Shown here in pieces: positions 1 to 7,480 of a stretch of 34,364 bases of DNA (position 1 is the first letter of the stretch; the number at the start of each line of letters is the position of its first letter). Location: contig CAJUKM010000009.1 of NCBI GenBank assembly GCA_910587535.1, positions 1 to 34,364 on the forward strand. Reading direction: 5' to 3'. Position numbers and translations under genes: made by a program. The notes beneath the pieces are model-generated. The model did no database searches, was not told where the DNA came from, and saw only the letters and a program-made list of their open reading frames with translations. Origin of the DNA: an uncultured Bacilli bacterium. Lineage in GTDB: Bacteria > Bacillota_I > Bacilli_A > RF39 > UBA660.

Positions 1-1851
1 ACTGACACTATTTTTATTAGTATAGTAACCAACTATTTTTAATTTATGTCCATTTATTTTTATATTACTAAGAGAGTTTAATGGATATTCATTTCTTAAA
101 TTAATTGGAGCAAGAGCTTCGTAATCTTGATTAGGTTCTCTACCCTCTTTTATGTTTATAACGTCTTTTTCGTATTTAGAAATATTTTTTACGACTTCTT
201 CTTTATTAATGTAACCATATTGCTTATAATAGATCCATAAACTGTCATAAAAACTATCTCTTAAAAAGTAAAGACATGGACTTTTTGAGTCACTTATTCC
301 GACTATTTCATAATTATAATCGCCAATTTTTATATGTTTACCGATAAAGCCTTCGTAGTCATCAATGTTTATCATTCTAAAATAAATATCTGTTTTTCTC
401 TTAGAATCCACAATCATCTTATCTAAGACAATTTGATCTTTATTAGTTGGCAGTTCTCCATAGATTAAATCGTCCTTTCGAAGCATTTCTGCACCAGCGA
501 GAGAGCCTTCTATTAAAATATTATTTTTCGATAATTGTAACAAGGCATCTGTCTTAAATATACCTTTTATAGTGGAATCACCAGGTATTACATATGATAT
601 ATAATCTAATGATTCTAGTTTTTGAATGTCTTTGACATTATTACCGCCATTTTTAATAGTTATATAGTTTTTGTTCGTCGTCAAAAAATTTTCATCCTTA
701 ATATTTATCGAACCAAAAATACTACAAATCGAATATGCTATAAACATAGCAGAAACGAAGAATCCGATAAGTAATACTTTTTTCATGACCGTATAGCTAG
801 AGACTTTTTTAAATCCAGTTTTTAGCATAGAATAGACGTTATATATAGATGTATATTGTAATTTTGTATTTGCATTATCTAATTTGCTGAGATCAAAGTT
901 TTTATTTTGATAATCTTCTTTCGATATCTTTTTATAGTAATCGTCTATAAACTCTATGTTAGATTGTTCATCGACTACTTCGATTTTATATTTTTCGTTA
1001 CTCTTAATGAATATGTTGCCGTTTTTTACTACGATATCTAAGTTTAAAGTTTCTTCTTGGTCGGAGTATATATTGACGTTTTGTGCCTTTTTATCAGTTA
1101 AACTTACTGAGTTCTTAAAGTCTTTAAGATAAATTTTGTTATCGATTCTATAGTCGAGTTCATTCTCGTGTTCGTTTGAATAATCTTTAATTATTTTACC
1201 ATCTTCTATTTCTATTATTCTCGATGCATAGAAATGGGCTAATTCTTTTTCGTGTGTAACCAATATTACGAGCTTCGTTTTAGAGATCGCTTTTATTATG
1301 TTCATAATTTCGATCGTATTCTTAGAATCCAAGTTTCCTGTCGGTTCATCCGCTATTATGACTTCAGGATTTTTAACTAACGCTCTGGCAATACCTACTC
1401 TCTGTCTTTGACCACCAGATAGATTTCCTGCTGCCTTATTTCTATATCTATACATGTCGACAGATTCTAAAATAAAATCTACTCTTTTCTTTATTTCTTC
1501 TCTATTTTTAATTCCGATCATTTTGAGTGATATGGCGACATTGTCGAACACGCTCAAATTATCTAAAAGATTGTAGTTTTGAAATATATATCCTATGTTT
1601 AAAACTCTTATTTTATCGATTTTAGCGGATCCTACTTTAGGCAGCCTCTCACCGTTTATGTATATTTCACCTGTGTTTATTTTGTCTAGTCCACCGATAG
1701 CATTTAAAAGAGTCGTCTTACCACATCCAGAAGGTCCTAGAAGTGCTATTAATCCTGTGTCGTTTAAATCTATAGAGGTATCATTTATTACATGTATCTC
1801 ATTTTTTTTATGTCTATAAAAATATTTATTTACTTTTCTAAGAGATATCAT
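1..1851 (-). CDS. ABC exporter, fused ATPase-permease (C-terminus beyond window)
   Basis: Partial gene: 617 codons are visible, open through position 1. The N-terminal 230 or so residues form an ABC ATPase: Walker A GPSGCGKT at 39-46, Q-loop in FQNYN near 90, signature LSGGQ at 144-148, Walker B VIIADEP and switch VTHE. A linker is followed by one membrane segment near residues 355-377, then a long extracytoplasmic domain that runs off the edge. This matches the MacB/FtsX layout, in which one helix precedes a large outer domain and three helices follow; those last three would lie outside the window. The ATG at 1849-1851 has a GAGAGGAAG ribosome site that lies inside the end of the upstream gene, whose stop is two bases away, so the two exporters are co-transcribed and perhaps act as a pair. 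The substrate cannot be read from sequence; peptide, antimicrobial or lipoprotein export is usual for the family. Confidence 0.9.
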   Translation of the reverse strand, partial: MISLRKVNKYFYRHKKNEIHVINDTSIDLNDTGLIALLGPSGCGKTTLLNAIGGLDKINTGEIYINGERLPKVGSAKIDKIRVLNIGYIFQNYNLLDNLSVFDNVAISLKMIGIKNREEIKKRVDFILESVDMYRYRNKAAGNLSGGQRQRVGIARALVKNPEVIIADEPTGNLDSKNTIEIMNIIKAISKTKLVILVTHEKELAHFYASRIIEIEDGKIIKDYSNEHENELDYRIDNKIYLKDFKNSVSLTDKKAQNVNIYSDQEETLNLDIVVKNGNIFIKSNEKYKIEVVDEQSNIEFIDDYYKKISKEDYQNKNFDLSKLDNANTKLQYTSIYNVYSMLKTGFKKVSSYTVMKKVLLIGFFVSAMFIAYSICSIFGSINIKDENFLTTNKNYITIKNGGNNVKDIQKLESLDYISYVIPGDSTIKGIFKTDALLQLSKNNILIEGSLAGAEMLRKDDLIYGELPTNKDQIVLDKMIVDSKRKTDIYFRMINIDDYEGFIGKHIKIGDYNYEIVGISDSKSPCLYFLRDSFYDSLWIYYKQYGYINKEEVVKNISKYEKDVINIKEGREPNQDYEALAPINLRNEYPLNSLSNIKINGHKLKIVGYYTNKNSVS

Positions 1852-1853
1852 CT

Positions 1854-4079
1854 TTACACTTCCTCTCTATATGTCTTCATTACAGATGACTTAAATAGCT
1901 TATGAGCATATCGATTAGATATCAATAAACTCATTATGATAAGGACTACATATATTAATACAAAATCTTTAAAAGTGAAAAACTCTACCATATCCTTCAA
2001 ATAAGAATTAGTTATTATACCTGAGCGTGCTAGCAAAGTTATACCTAAGAATGAGATATACGCAATATTTATATCTATCAAAAGCTCGATGTCTAAAAGT
2101 TGTTTAGCGACGTTTTTTGTTGCGCCTAAAATTCTGATAGTAGAAAAATAGATGTTTCTAGATTTTAGAATTATTTTGATTATGAAATACGATATGAAGA
2201 ATAAAGATCCTGTTGCAATCATGAAAATTACTGCTCTAAACATCAAGATTAATCCTTTTACTTCCGCTGCCTCATCGACCAAGTTATCCTTCATAAAGTA
2301 TGTGTAATATCCTTTTTCTTTTAGTTCTTTTAATGTTTTATCACTTTGCTTTAAGTCGTCTATAAATACACTTACCTGATATTCCTCTTTAGAAATAAGT
2401 GCGTCGTAGTCTTCGTCGTTTAAAAAGATCGTATATGGATAATTTTCAGGTTTCAACCCTAAAAGTGGTTCAAAATTATCGTTGTTCAATATTTCTTTGA
2501 TCGTCACTTCTAAGTCTTTTTTATAATATATATTCTCTATACTTAAAATCATTTTTTCATCTAAACAAGTATAGTTTTCACAATATGCGTTTAACTCACT
2601 ATATGCATAGACTTTCCCTTTAGGAACAGATTTGTTTTTCTTGATATTAAATCTATTTGTTTCATCATCTTCAGTTGAAAAGATATGGCCATTTAATTTC
2701 ATATCTTGCTTATTATATATCAAGGTCTCACTCTGCTTTAATCTCTCTAGTCCACTTTTTGAAATTAGAAAATAACTCGTATTGTCGTTTAGAGAATCGT
2801 CATATTTTATTCCTGTTATTTTAAATTTTCCGAGTATACTGCCAGTTTTATCGTCTTGAAAGTCGAATTCCGAATTTAAAATTTCGTCTTCAAAGAATGA
2901 TAAATAATAGGAATCTTTAGATCCAACGAATACTATCTCATTTTCTCTTTCTGGTAAAGTTCCCTTATCTAGGCGCTCGGATTTATCGATTTCTTTTACA
3001 TTACCAGCTATATAAATATAGTGCGATCCATCACTCATACTGCTTATGGATAAATCTAATAACATATCTTCTTTAACGACGGATTTTATGTTTTCCATAT
3101 TTTTCAAAGAATCGATATCTTTTTCTGTAAAGCTGGTTTTATTATTCTTTTTTAAAATAACTCGATTCGGAGATTTTTCAGAAAAGTAATAATTGTCTCC
3201 TTCTAATTCTGCATCAAAGGAAGCCTTATTTAAACTAGAATATTCTGAGAAAACTAGCATGGTCAAAAAGAAATATACTAAAAACAATAAACCAAATTTA
3301 GTTTTAATATTAAAAGCGTTTCTAAGTCCTAAAATTAATTTATTCTTTTCTGTCAAGTCTCTGTATTGAACTAATTCGGCTTTGGCTGGTTCATATGCAG
3401 ATATTTTTTTATCTTCGATAATCTTTCCATCATTCATAGAAATTCTTCTCGTTGCATATTCTTCAACTTGTTCGTAGTTGTGAGTGACGATGACTACTAG
3501 TTTATTCTTAGATATATCCTTTAAAAGTTTCATGACACTTTTTGCACTTTTTACATCTAAATTTCCAGTTGGTTCATCCGCTACAATTATTGGTGTATCT
3601 TTTGCAAGAGCTCTAGCTATCGCGACTCGTTGCTTTTGACCACCTGATAATTTCGAAGCCTTTGTGTTTTTATATTTAGTCAGGTTGACTGTCTTAATTA
3701 TTTCTAATACTTTTTCCTTTATTTCTTCTTTTTTATATCCATTTAAAAGAAGTACTAATTCGACATTTTGATAGACAGTATAACTATTTACTAGATTGAA
3801 GTTTTGAAATATATTGCCGATATATTTTCTTCTATAATTCTCGTAATCCACCTCTGTATAATGACTAGTTTCTTCTCCGTCTATATACATTTCTCCTTCT
3901 TCATAAGAATCAAGTCCAGAAATGACATTTAATAATGTACTTTTACCACTTCCAGATTCTCCTGTGATAACGACGAATTCCCCCATATCTAAATCTAGAT
4001 TTAATTTATTAAATCCGCTCGATATAGAATTTTTATTGTAATAAAACTTCGAAACGTTCTTAAGTTTTATGATGCTCAT
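1854..4079 (-). CDS. ABC exporter, fused ATPase-permease (MacB/FtsX type)
   Basis: Complete 741-residue protein. The ATPase domain carries Walker A GESGSGKS at 40-47, Q-loop at 92, signature LSGGQ at 144-148, Walker B IVADEP with D168/E169, and switch His200. A membrane helix lies at about 262-280, followed by a roughly 350-residue extracytoplasmic domain, then three hydrophobic segments in the last 110 residues. This is the MacB-type mechanotransmission topology with ATPase and permease in one chain. It overlaps the upstream TtcA-like gene by four bases (ATGA) and ends two bases before a second protein of the same design, so three genes form one transcript. The two exporters differ clearly in sequence and may form a heterodimer; this is inference. 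No two-component system or immunity gene is visible beside them. Confidence 0.92.
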   Translation of the reverse strand: MSIIKLKNVSKFYYNKNSISSGFNKLNLDLDMGEFVVITGESGSGKSTLLNVISGLDSYEEGEMYIDGEETSHYTEVDYENYRRKYIGNIFQNFNLVNSYTVYQNVELVLLLNGYKKEEIKEKVLEIIKTVNLTKYKNTKASKLSGGQKQRVAIARALAKDTPIIVADEPTGNLDVKSAKSVMKLLKDISKNKLVVIVTHNYEQVEEYATRRISMNDGKIIEDKKISAYEPAKAELVQYRDLTEKNKLILGLRNAFNIKTKFGLLFLVYFFLTMLVFSEYSSLNKASFDAELEGDNYYFSEKSPNRVILKKNNKTSFTEKDIDSLKNMENIKSVVKEDMLLDLSISSMSDGSHYIYIAGNVKEIDKSERLDKGTLPERENEIVFVGSKDSYYLSFFEDEILNSEFDFQDDKTGSILGKFKITGIKYDDSLNDNTSYFLISKSGLERLKQSETLIYNKQDMKLNGHIFSTEDDETNRFNIKKNKSVPKGKVYAYSELNAYCENYTCLDEKMILSIENIYYKKDLEVTIKEILNNDNFEPLLGLKPENYPYTIFLNDEDYDALISKEEYQVSVFIDDLKQSDKTLKELKEKGYYTYFMKDNLVDEAAEVKGLILMFRAVIFMIATGSLFFISYFIIKIILKSRNIYFSTIRILGATKNVAKQLLDIELLIDINIAYISFLGITLLARSGIITNSYLKDMVEFFTFKDFVLIYVVLIIMSLLISNRYAHKLFKSSVMKTYREEV

Positions 4080-4909
4080 TTATTATCTTCCTTTCTAGCA
4101 TATAAATCGTCAAAATTTACCTTTTCATCTTTATAAGTATATCCAAGTATGCACTCTAAATTGACATTTTCCATCGATTTAAATATGTTATGATCTATAT
4201 TTGGATCGACTTTTCTAAACTGTTCTATCAATCTTTTAACCTCTAGCCTTTTTCCTAAATCGTGTTCTTTTCTTTTCGTAAATTCGCAAGCACAGTTAAT
4301 AAATTCTAATCCATTAAATTTAGCCCAATTAATTATGTCTTTTTCTTTTATCAAAAACATCGGTCTTATAAGTTCTAAACCTTTGAAGTTTGAACTTGTC
4401 ACTTTAGGAACCATGGTTTTAATTTCAGCTCCATATAACATTGAAAGCAATGTAGTTTCGATTACATCGTCGAAATGGTGTCCCAAAGCAATTTTGTTAC
4501 ATCCTAATTCCATCGCTTTGTCATAAAGGTAGCCTCTTCTCATCCTTGCACACATGTAACACGGATTTTCTTTAGCAATCTTTTTAGTAACGGCGAAAAT
4601 ATCAGTTTGAAATATCGTAATCTCTAAGTTTAAATTTCTAGCATTAGTCTTAATCTTTTCTATTGCGTCTTTTTCGTACCCGGGATCCATGACGACATAT
4701 TTTAAATCTATTTTTGTATCGCCATGTCTTGCAAGTTCTTCTAAAAGTTTTGCTAATAAAAACGAATCCTTTCCGCCTGAAATACAGACCATAATTTTGT
4801 CATTGTCACATACTAAATTGTAATCTTTACAAGCTTTTACAAATTTGGCCCAGATTTCTTTTCGATAAGTTTTTATAATACTTTTCTCGATAAGTTTAAA
4901 ATCATTCAT
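4076..4909 (-). CDS. TtcA-like tRNA 2-thiocytidine synthetase family protein
   Basis: A 277-residue PP-loop ATPase. The ATP-binding signature SGGKDS is at 44-49, and GHHFDD near 143-148 is typical of the TtcA/TilS superfamily. Cys117 and Cys120 (CYMC) fit the CxxC that binds the iron-sulfur cluster in TtcA, and Cys206/Cys208 (INCAC) could supply the third cluster ligand. TtcA adenylates and thiolates C32 of certain tRNAs. I chose the ATG at 4907-4909 because GGGAGG lies just upstream; a longer frame to 4948 has no such site. A weak sigma-A-like promoter (TTGCAT at 4962-4967, N17, TAATCT at 4939-4944) precedes it. It overlaps the following ABC exporter by four bases, an unusual partner for a tRNA modification enzyme. 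The family is secure; the exact substrate is inferred. Confidence 0.85.
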   Translation of the reverse strand: MNDFKLIEKSIIKTYRKEIWAKFVKACKDYNLVCDNDKIMVCISGGKDSFLLAKLLEELARHGDTKIDLKYVVMDPGYEKDAIEKIKTNARNLNLEITIFQTDIFAVTKKIAKENPCYMCARMRRGYLYDKAMELGCNKIALGHHFDDVIETTLLSMLYGAEIKTMVPKVTSSNFKGLELIRPMFLIKEKDIINWAKFNGLEFINCACEFTKRKEHDLGKRLEVKRLIEQFRKVDPNIDHNIFKSMENVNLECILGYTYKDEKVNFDDLYARKEDNK

Positions 4910-4938
4910 TATGGCCTCCCTAAATACAAGATAACAAA

Positions 4939-4967
4939 AGATTACCACATGAAAAAAAATTATGCAA
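4939..4967 (-). promoter_or_regulatory. weak sigma-A-like promoter for the ttcA-like/ABC operon
   Basis: On the minus strand TTGCAT (4962-4967) lies 17 bases before TAATCT (4939-4944). The -10 is a poor match. It sits between the terminator of the upstream thioredoxin-like gene and the ttcA-like start, where a promoter is needed. Confidence 0.35.
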
Positions 4968-5000
4968 CTGAGCGAGGAACATTTGGACTTTCAAAGATAA

Positions 5001-5024
5001 ATAAAAAAGTTTCTTTCGAAACTT
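5001..5024 (-). terminator. Rho-independent terminator after the thioredoxin-like gene
   Basis: Read on the minus strand, the perfect 7-bp stem AAGTTTC/GAAACTT (5007-5024) closes a GAAA tetraloop and runs into a T-rich tract (5001-5006). The hairpin begins two bases past the TGA stop at 5026-5028. Confidence 0.85.
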
Positions 5025-5025
5025 C

Positions 5026-5709
5026 TCATGAACCCATATTATCTATAATTCTATCGAAAGCAGCTTCTAATTCACTTTTTTGAAGGTCTGTAAGTCCATC
5101 TCCTTCATCTTGATCTTCTCTCAATTCTACTGATCCCGAATGATAATCGACGATTGTTCCCAATTTAACTGCAAGTATTAAAGGAGTATAGAGTCTCTTT
5201 TCTCCTACTTGATGATCGATGCCTGACTCGTCAGTTAAAATATAATCTTCTGAATATTCTGAGAGCAATTCTAACAGTTCTAAGTATTCATCAGAAGAAC
5301 TTTTTTTCTCTTCGACTTTTCCGTTTTCAATCTTGTAGAGGTCTCTTTCTTCAGTCATATCGACATATAATATTTCATCGACATCGGATTTTTCAATCTT
5401 TTCTAAAAAAATCGGAATTACGTTTCTGCTCTTATTACAATTTGCTGCTCCTAAAAATATGATGGCAGATTCCTCTTTTATGACGTTTAATGCTTCTTTT
5501 AATGAAATATATTTAATCTTGTTCTTTTTTGGTAACTTAAGTTTTTGAAGTGTACTACCATTTTCATCTTTTTTTCCATTTAAAGATTCGTATTCTTTTT
5601 TAAATTTTGCCGAGTCAGTGTTGTTAACCTTAATAGCGATTATGGAAGTTATCAGAACCACGGCTGCTATTGCGATCCCTAAAAAAAGGTATAACTTTTT
5701 TTTCTTCAA
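5026..5709 (-). CDS. membrane-anchored thioredoxin-like protein with a CxxS site
   Basis: 227 residues. A basic start and a hydrophobic helix at 6-27 form a signal anchor, so the rest probably lies outside the membrane. From about residue 68 the pattern resembles a thioredoxin fold: a strand with IIFLGAANCNKS, a helix, a strand with ILYVDMT, and a late TP (Pro176) in the position of the cis-proline. The active-site pair is Cys91-Asn-Lys-Ser94, so the resolving cysteine is replaced by serine and no other cysteine exists in the chain. Monothiol thioredoxin-like proteins often trap or isomerise disulfides, or have become structural. The gene starts one base after the frr stop and ends at a strong terminator, so it is the last gene of the frr operon. 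The fold is inferred from pattern; the substrate is unknown. Confidence 0.75.
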   Translation of the reverse strand: MKKKKLYLFLGIAIAAVVLITSIIAIKVNNTDSAKFKKEYESLNGKKDENGSTLQKLKLPKKNKIKYISLKEALNVIKEESAIIFLGAANCNKSRNVIPIFLEKIEKSDVDEILYVDMTEERDLYKIENGKVEEKKSSSDEYLELLELLSEYSEDYILTDESGIDHQVGEKRLYTPLILAVKLGTIVDYHSGSVELREDQDEGDGLTDLQKSELEAAFDRIIDNMGS

Positions 5710-5710
5710 A

Positions 5711-6250
5711 TTACACCGCCATCAGTTCGTTTTCTTTTTCTTTAATTTTATCTTCCACTGTTTTATTATATTTATTTATAAGATTTTGAACATCTTCTAA
5801 AAGACTTTTTTCTTGATCTTCTGGCATTTCATCAGCTTTAATTTTAGCATTTCCGTCCTGTCTAATATTTCTAAGTGCTATCTTAGCCTCTTCGCCCATC
5901 GTTTTAGCCTGTTTGACATACTCTCTTCTACTTTCTTCTGTAAGTTCAGGCAACGTTAGAATGATCATCTCGCCGTTGTTAGTTGGATTTATTCCAAGAT
6001 TTGCCTCTTGAATCGCTTTTTCGATATCTTTTAATGTAGATTTGTCGAATGGTTTTATGAATAATTGTCTTGCCTCTGGAACTGTGATATTTGCTACACT
6101 AGCTATTGGAGTTGGTGATCCATAGTATTCAACCATGATACCACTTAGCATACTGGGATTTGCACGCCCAGCTCGAACAGTAGTCAACCTTTTTTCTAGC
6201 GTCTCTATAGCTTCTTCCATCTTTAATTCAATTTCATCTAAATAATTCAT
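5711..6250 (-). CDS. frr: ribosome recycling factor
   Basis: 179 residues from the ATG at 6248-6250. RRF works with EF-G to split the post-termination ribosome. Family marks are RAGRANPSML near the N-terminus, VEYYG-PTP, the middle stretch with ARQLFIKPFD, and the late ALRNIRQDGNAKIK helix. Length is normal for RRF (about 185). A GTG at 6263-6265 would add five residues, but that codon lies inside the AAAGGTGA ribosome site, so I prefer the ATG. A consensus sigma-A promoter lies about 30 bases upstream. In many Firmicutes frr follows pyrH in rpsB-tsf-pyrH-frr; here it stands alone with a thioredoxin-like partner. Confidence 0.97.
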   Translation of the reverse strand: MNYLDEIELKMEEAIETLEKRLTTVRAGRANPSMLSGIMVEYYGSPTPIASVANITVPEARQLFIKPFDKSTLKDIEKAIQEANLGINPTNNGEMIILTLPELTEESRREYVKQAKTMGEEAKIALRNIRQDGNAKIKADEMPEDQEKSLLEDVQNLINKYNKTVEDKIKEKENELMAV

Positions 6251-6280
6251 ATTCGTTAAATTCACCTTTTTCTAATCAAT

Positions 6281-6310
6281 ATTATAATAAATGAATATGT
6301 TTTTAGTCAA
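6281..6310 (-). promoter_or_regulatory. sigma-A promoter of the frr operon
   Basis: Minus strand: TTGACT (6305-6310), an 18-base spacer, then a perfect TATAAT (6281-6286). It lies between the coat-gene terminator and the frr start. Confidence 0.85.
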
Positions 6311-6333
6311 TAATATAAGAACATTTTTCACAA

Positions 6334-6357
6334 AGAAAAAGTACCTTTGGGTACCTT
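6334..6357 (-). terminator. terminator after the CotZ-like gene
   Basis: Minus strand: stem AAGGTACC/GGTACTTT (6338-6357, one G-U pair) around a CAAA loop, followed by TTC-rich sequence. It separates the sporulation gene from the frr transcript. Confidence 0.75.
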
Positions 6358-6398
6358 CTTTAAACTTCTATTCTTCTATTTTCTTCTAAGATTTTTGA

Positions 6399-6830
6399 TT
6401 ATAAACACTCAACACAAGTATCGTTTAAACATCTAAGACTGCAAACGCAATTAAGATTGATCGTAAAGAAACTGTTAGTGCTTACATAAGGATATAAACC
6501 TGTATCCTCTGTGTTCGGTGCTAAAACTCTGAACGTAGCTGCGTTTCCATCGAGTTTTTCGATTCTGAAAACGTTAGAACAGTCAGTTGGTGCATTACAT
6601 ACTGTAATATCCTTGCTTATAGGCATAGAGATAGGATTTTGACCTGAAGCGCAGCAAGAATAGAGCATAATCGGTCTGGTGTTGCAAACGCAGCAAGTTG
6701 TTCCACATCCTAAAACTGGTCTGTCACAAGAATCTAAACAACTTTCAGGGCAAGATGCATTCTGTTGTAAGATTAAAATGACTTGAAGTATTTCCGCTAT
6801 GCCACAGTTATCATTGTTATTGTTAGACAT
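6399..6830 (-). CDS. CotY/CotZ-like spore coat (crust) protein
   Basis: 143 residues with 17 cysteines, many in clusters (TCCVC at 45-49, SCC at 58-60, NCVC at 127-130). The central DCSNVFRIEKLDGNAATFRVL-like block at 83-103 matches the conserved part of the CotY/CotZ family, whose members self-assemble through disulfides into the outermost layer of Bacillus spores. The ATG at 6828-6830 has AAAGGGTGA five bases upstream; the longer frame from 6878 lacks a site and would overlap the promoter. A sigma-K-like promoter (AC-N17-CATAGATTA) ends about 30 bases before the start, as expected for a late mother-cell coat gene. It is monocistronic, with a terminator right after it. The family is confident; the precise CotY or CotZ orthology is not. 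Confidence 0.85.
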   Translation of the reverse strand: MSNNNNDNCGIAEILQVILILQQNASCPESCLDSCDRPVLGCGTTCCVCNTRPIMLYSCCASGQNPISMPISKDITVCNAPTDCSNVFRIEKLDGNAATFRVLAPNTEDTGLYPYVSTNSFFTINLNCVCSLRCLNDTCVECL

Positions 6831-6858
6831 AATATTCACCCTTTCATATCTTTCAATA

Positions 6859-6886
6859 TAATCTATGATATGTGCCACATAAAGGT
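6859..6886 (-). promoter_or_regulatory. sigma-K-type promoter of the CotZ-like gene
   Basis: Minus strand: AC (6885-6886), 17 bases, then CATAGATTA (6859-6867), matching the sigma-K pattern AC-N16/17-CATANNNTA. The same -10 word at the same spacing occurs upstream of the YjcZ-like gene at 14711-14738. Confidence 0.75.
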
Positions 6887-7145
6887 GCTAAAGTATGAAA
6901 AATTTTTAATTTTTTTTGATTCTCTACATGGATCATCGGTAGTTACTGCACCTATAAAGCACTTATATGCTTGGTTTTCCTACTTCCGTTAGACATCTAA
7001 CTTATCTTTATATTTGAACTTTCGACTTTTTTATATTCTCTATTGTTTTTAAGAATATCATTTACATAAAAAACTTTCAAACTCTATTTAAAATAATAGA
7101 TGTATTTTTATCATAAAGTATAGTATAATCTTTTTAGGTGATAAA
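6887..7145. other. divergent intergenic region
   Basis: About 260 bases between the coat-gene promoter and the EIIB-like gene. It is A+T-rich and no ORF in it looks real. It holds two small inverted repeats (AAGCA/TGCTT at 6957-6972 and GTTAGA/TCTAAC at 6988-7001). A TATAAT at 7124-7129, lacking a good -35, probably drives the plus-strand gene. No tRNA or known RNA fold was recognised. Confidence 0.5.
7124..7144 (+). promoter_or_regulatory. -10 box and ribosome site of the EIIB-like gene
   Basis: TATAAT at 7124-7129 is followed by TTTTTAGGTGATAAA before the ATG at 7146. The -35 region is weak, so the promoter assignment is tentative; the AGGTGA ribosome site is clear. Confidence 0.5.
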
Positions 7146-7457
7146 ATGAGTTGGGAATATTTAATAATAGCAGTAGTATTGATCGTCGTTGCTTTAGTGG
7201 CGATTAAAGTTACTGGAAAACACTTCGAAGAAGAGATGAATAAACTCATAAAATATTTAGGTGGTAAAGAAAACATAATAGATTGTGAAGTTTCAATGTC
7301 TAGATTCAAAGTAACTTTAAAGGACGTCTCTTTAGCGAATAAAGAAGGAATTCAAAAGCTCGGCGCAAAAGGTATAGTAGAAATCGATAACCAATTAAAA
7401 ATTGTGTTCGACAAAAATGCTAGAACATTAAAAAAATACATCAAAGATATGAGATGA
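7146..7457 (+). CDS. membrane-anchored EIIB-like domain protein without the canonical cysteine
   Basis: 103 residues. A hydrophobic helix at 5-21 anchors a compact domain at about 32-100 that matches the glucose-family PTS EIIB fold: LGGKENI (38-44), the R53-x-K-V-T-L-K-D strand, and LGAKGIV (72-78). In true EIIB the phosphorylated cysteine lies in NxxxDACxTRLRV, three residues before the Arg. Here that position is Ser50, and the only cysteine (Cys47) is three residues earlier. A normal phosphotransfer role therefore looks unlikely. No EIIC, EIIA or sugar gene lies nearby. The gene has its own ribosome site (AGGTGA) and its 3' end forms one arm of a bidirectional terminator. It could sense PTS state or sugar phosphate at the membrane, or be a structural relic; both are inference. 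Confidence 0.75.
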   Translation: MSWEYLIIAVVLIVVALVAIKVTGKHFEEEMNKLIKYLGGKENIIDCEVSMSRFKVTLKDVSLANKEGIQKLGAKGIVEIDNQLKIVFDKNARTLKKYIKDMR

Positions 7458-7469
7458 TGTATTTTTTTT
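7429..7469. terminator. bidirectional terminator between the EIIB-like gene and valS
   Basis: AATACATC (7435-7442) pairs with GATGTATT (7456-7463), extendable through A and T tracts on both sides. On the plus strand T8 follows at 7462-7469; on the minus strand an equal T run follows, so it can also end the valS transcript. The left arm lies inside the EIIB-like coding sequence. Confidence 0.85.
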
Positions 7470-7480
7470 GCATAATATGT

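Noticed and set aside
6783..6992. Plus-strand 69-codon frame across the coat gene start
   Set aside because: It has no ribosome site and overlaps the CotZ-like coding sequence and its promoter.
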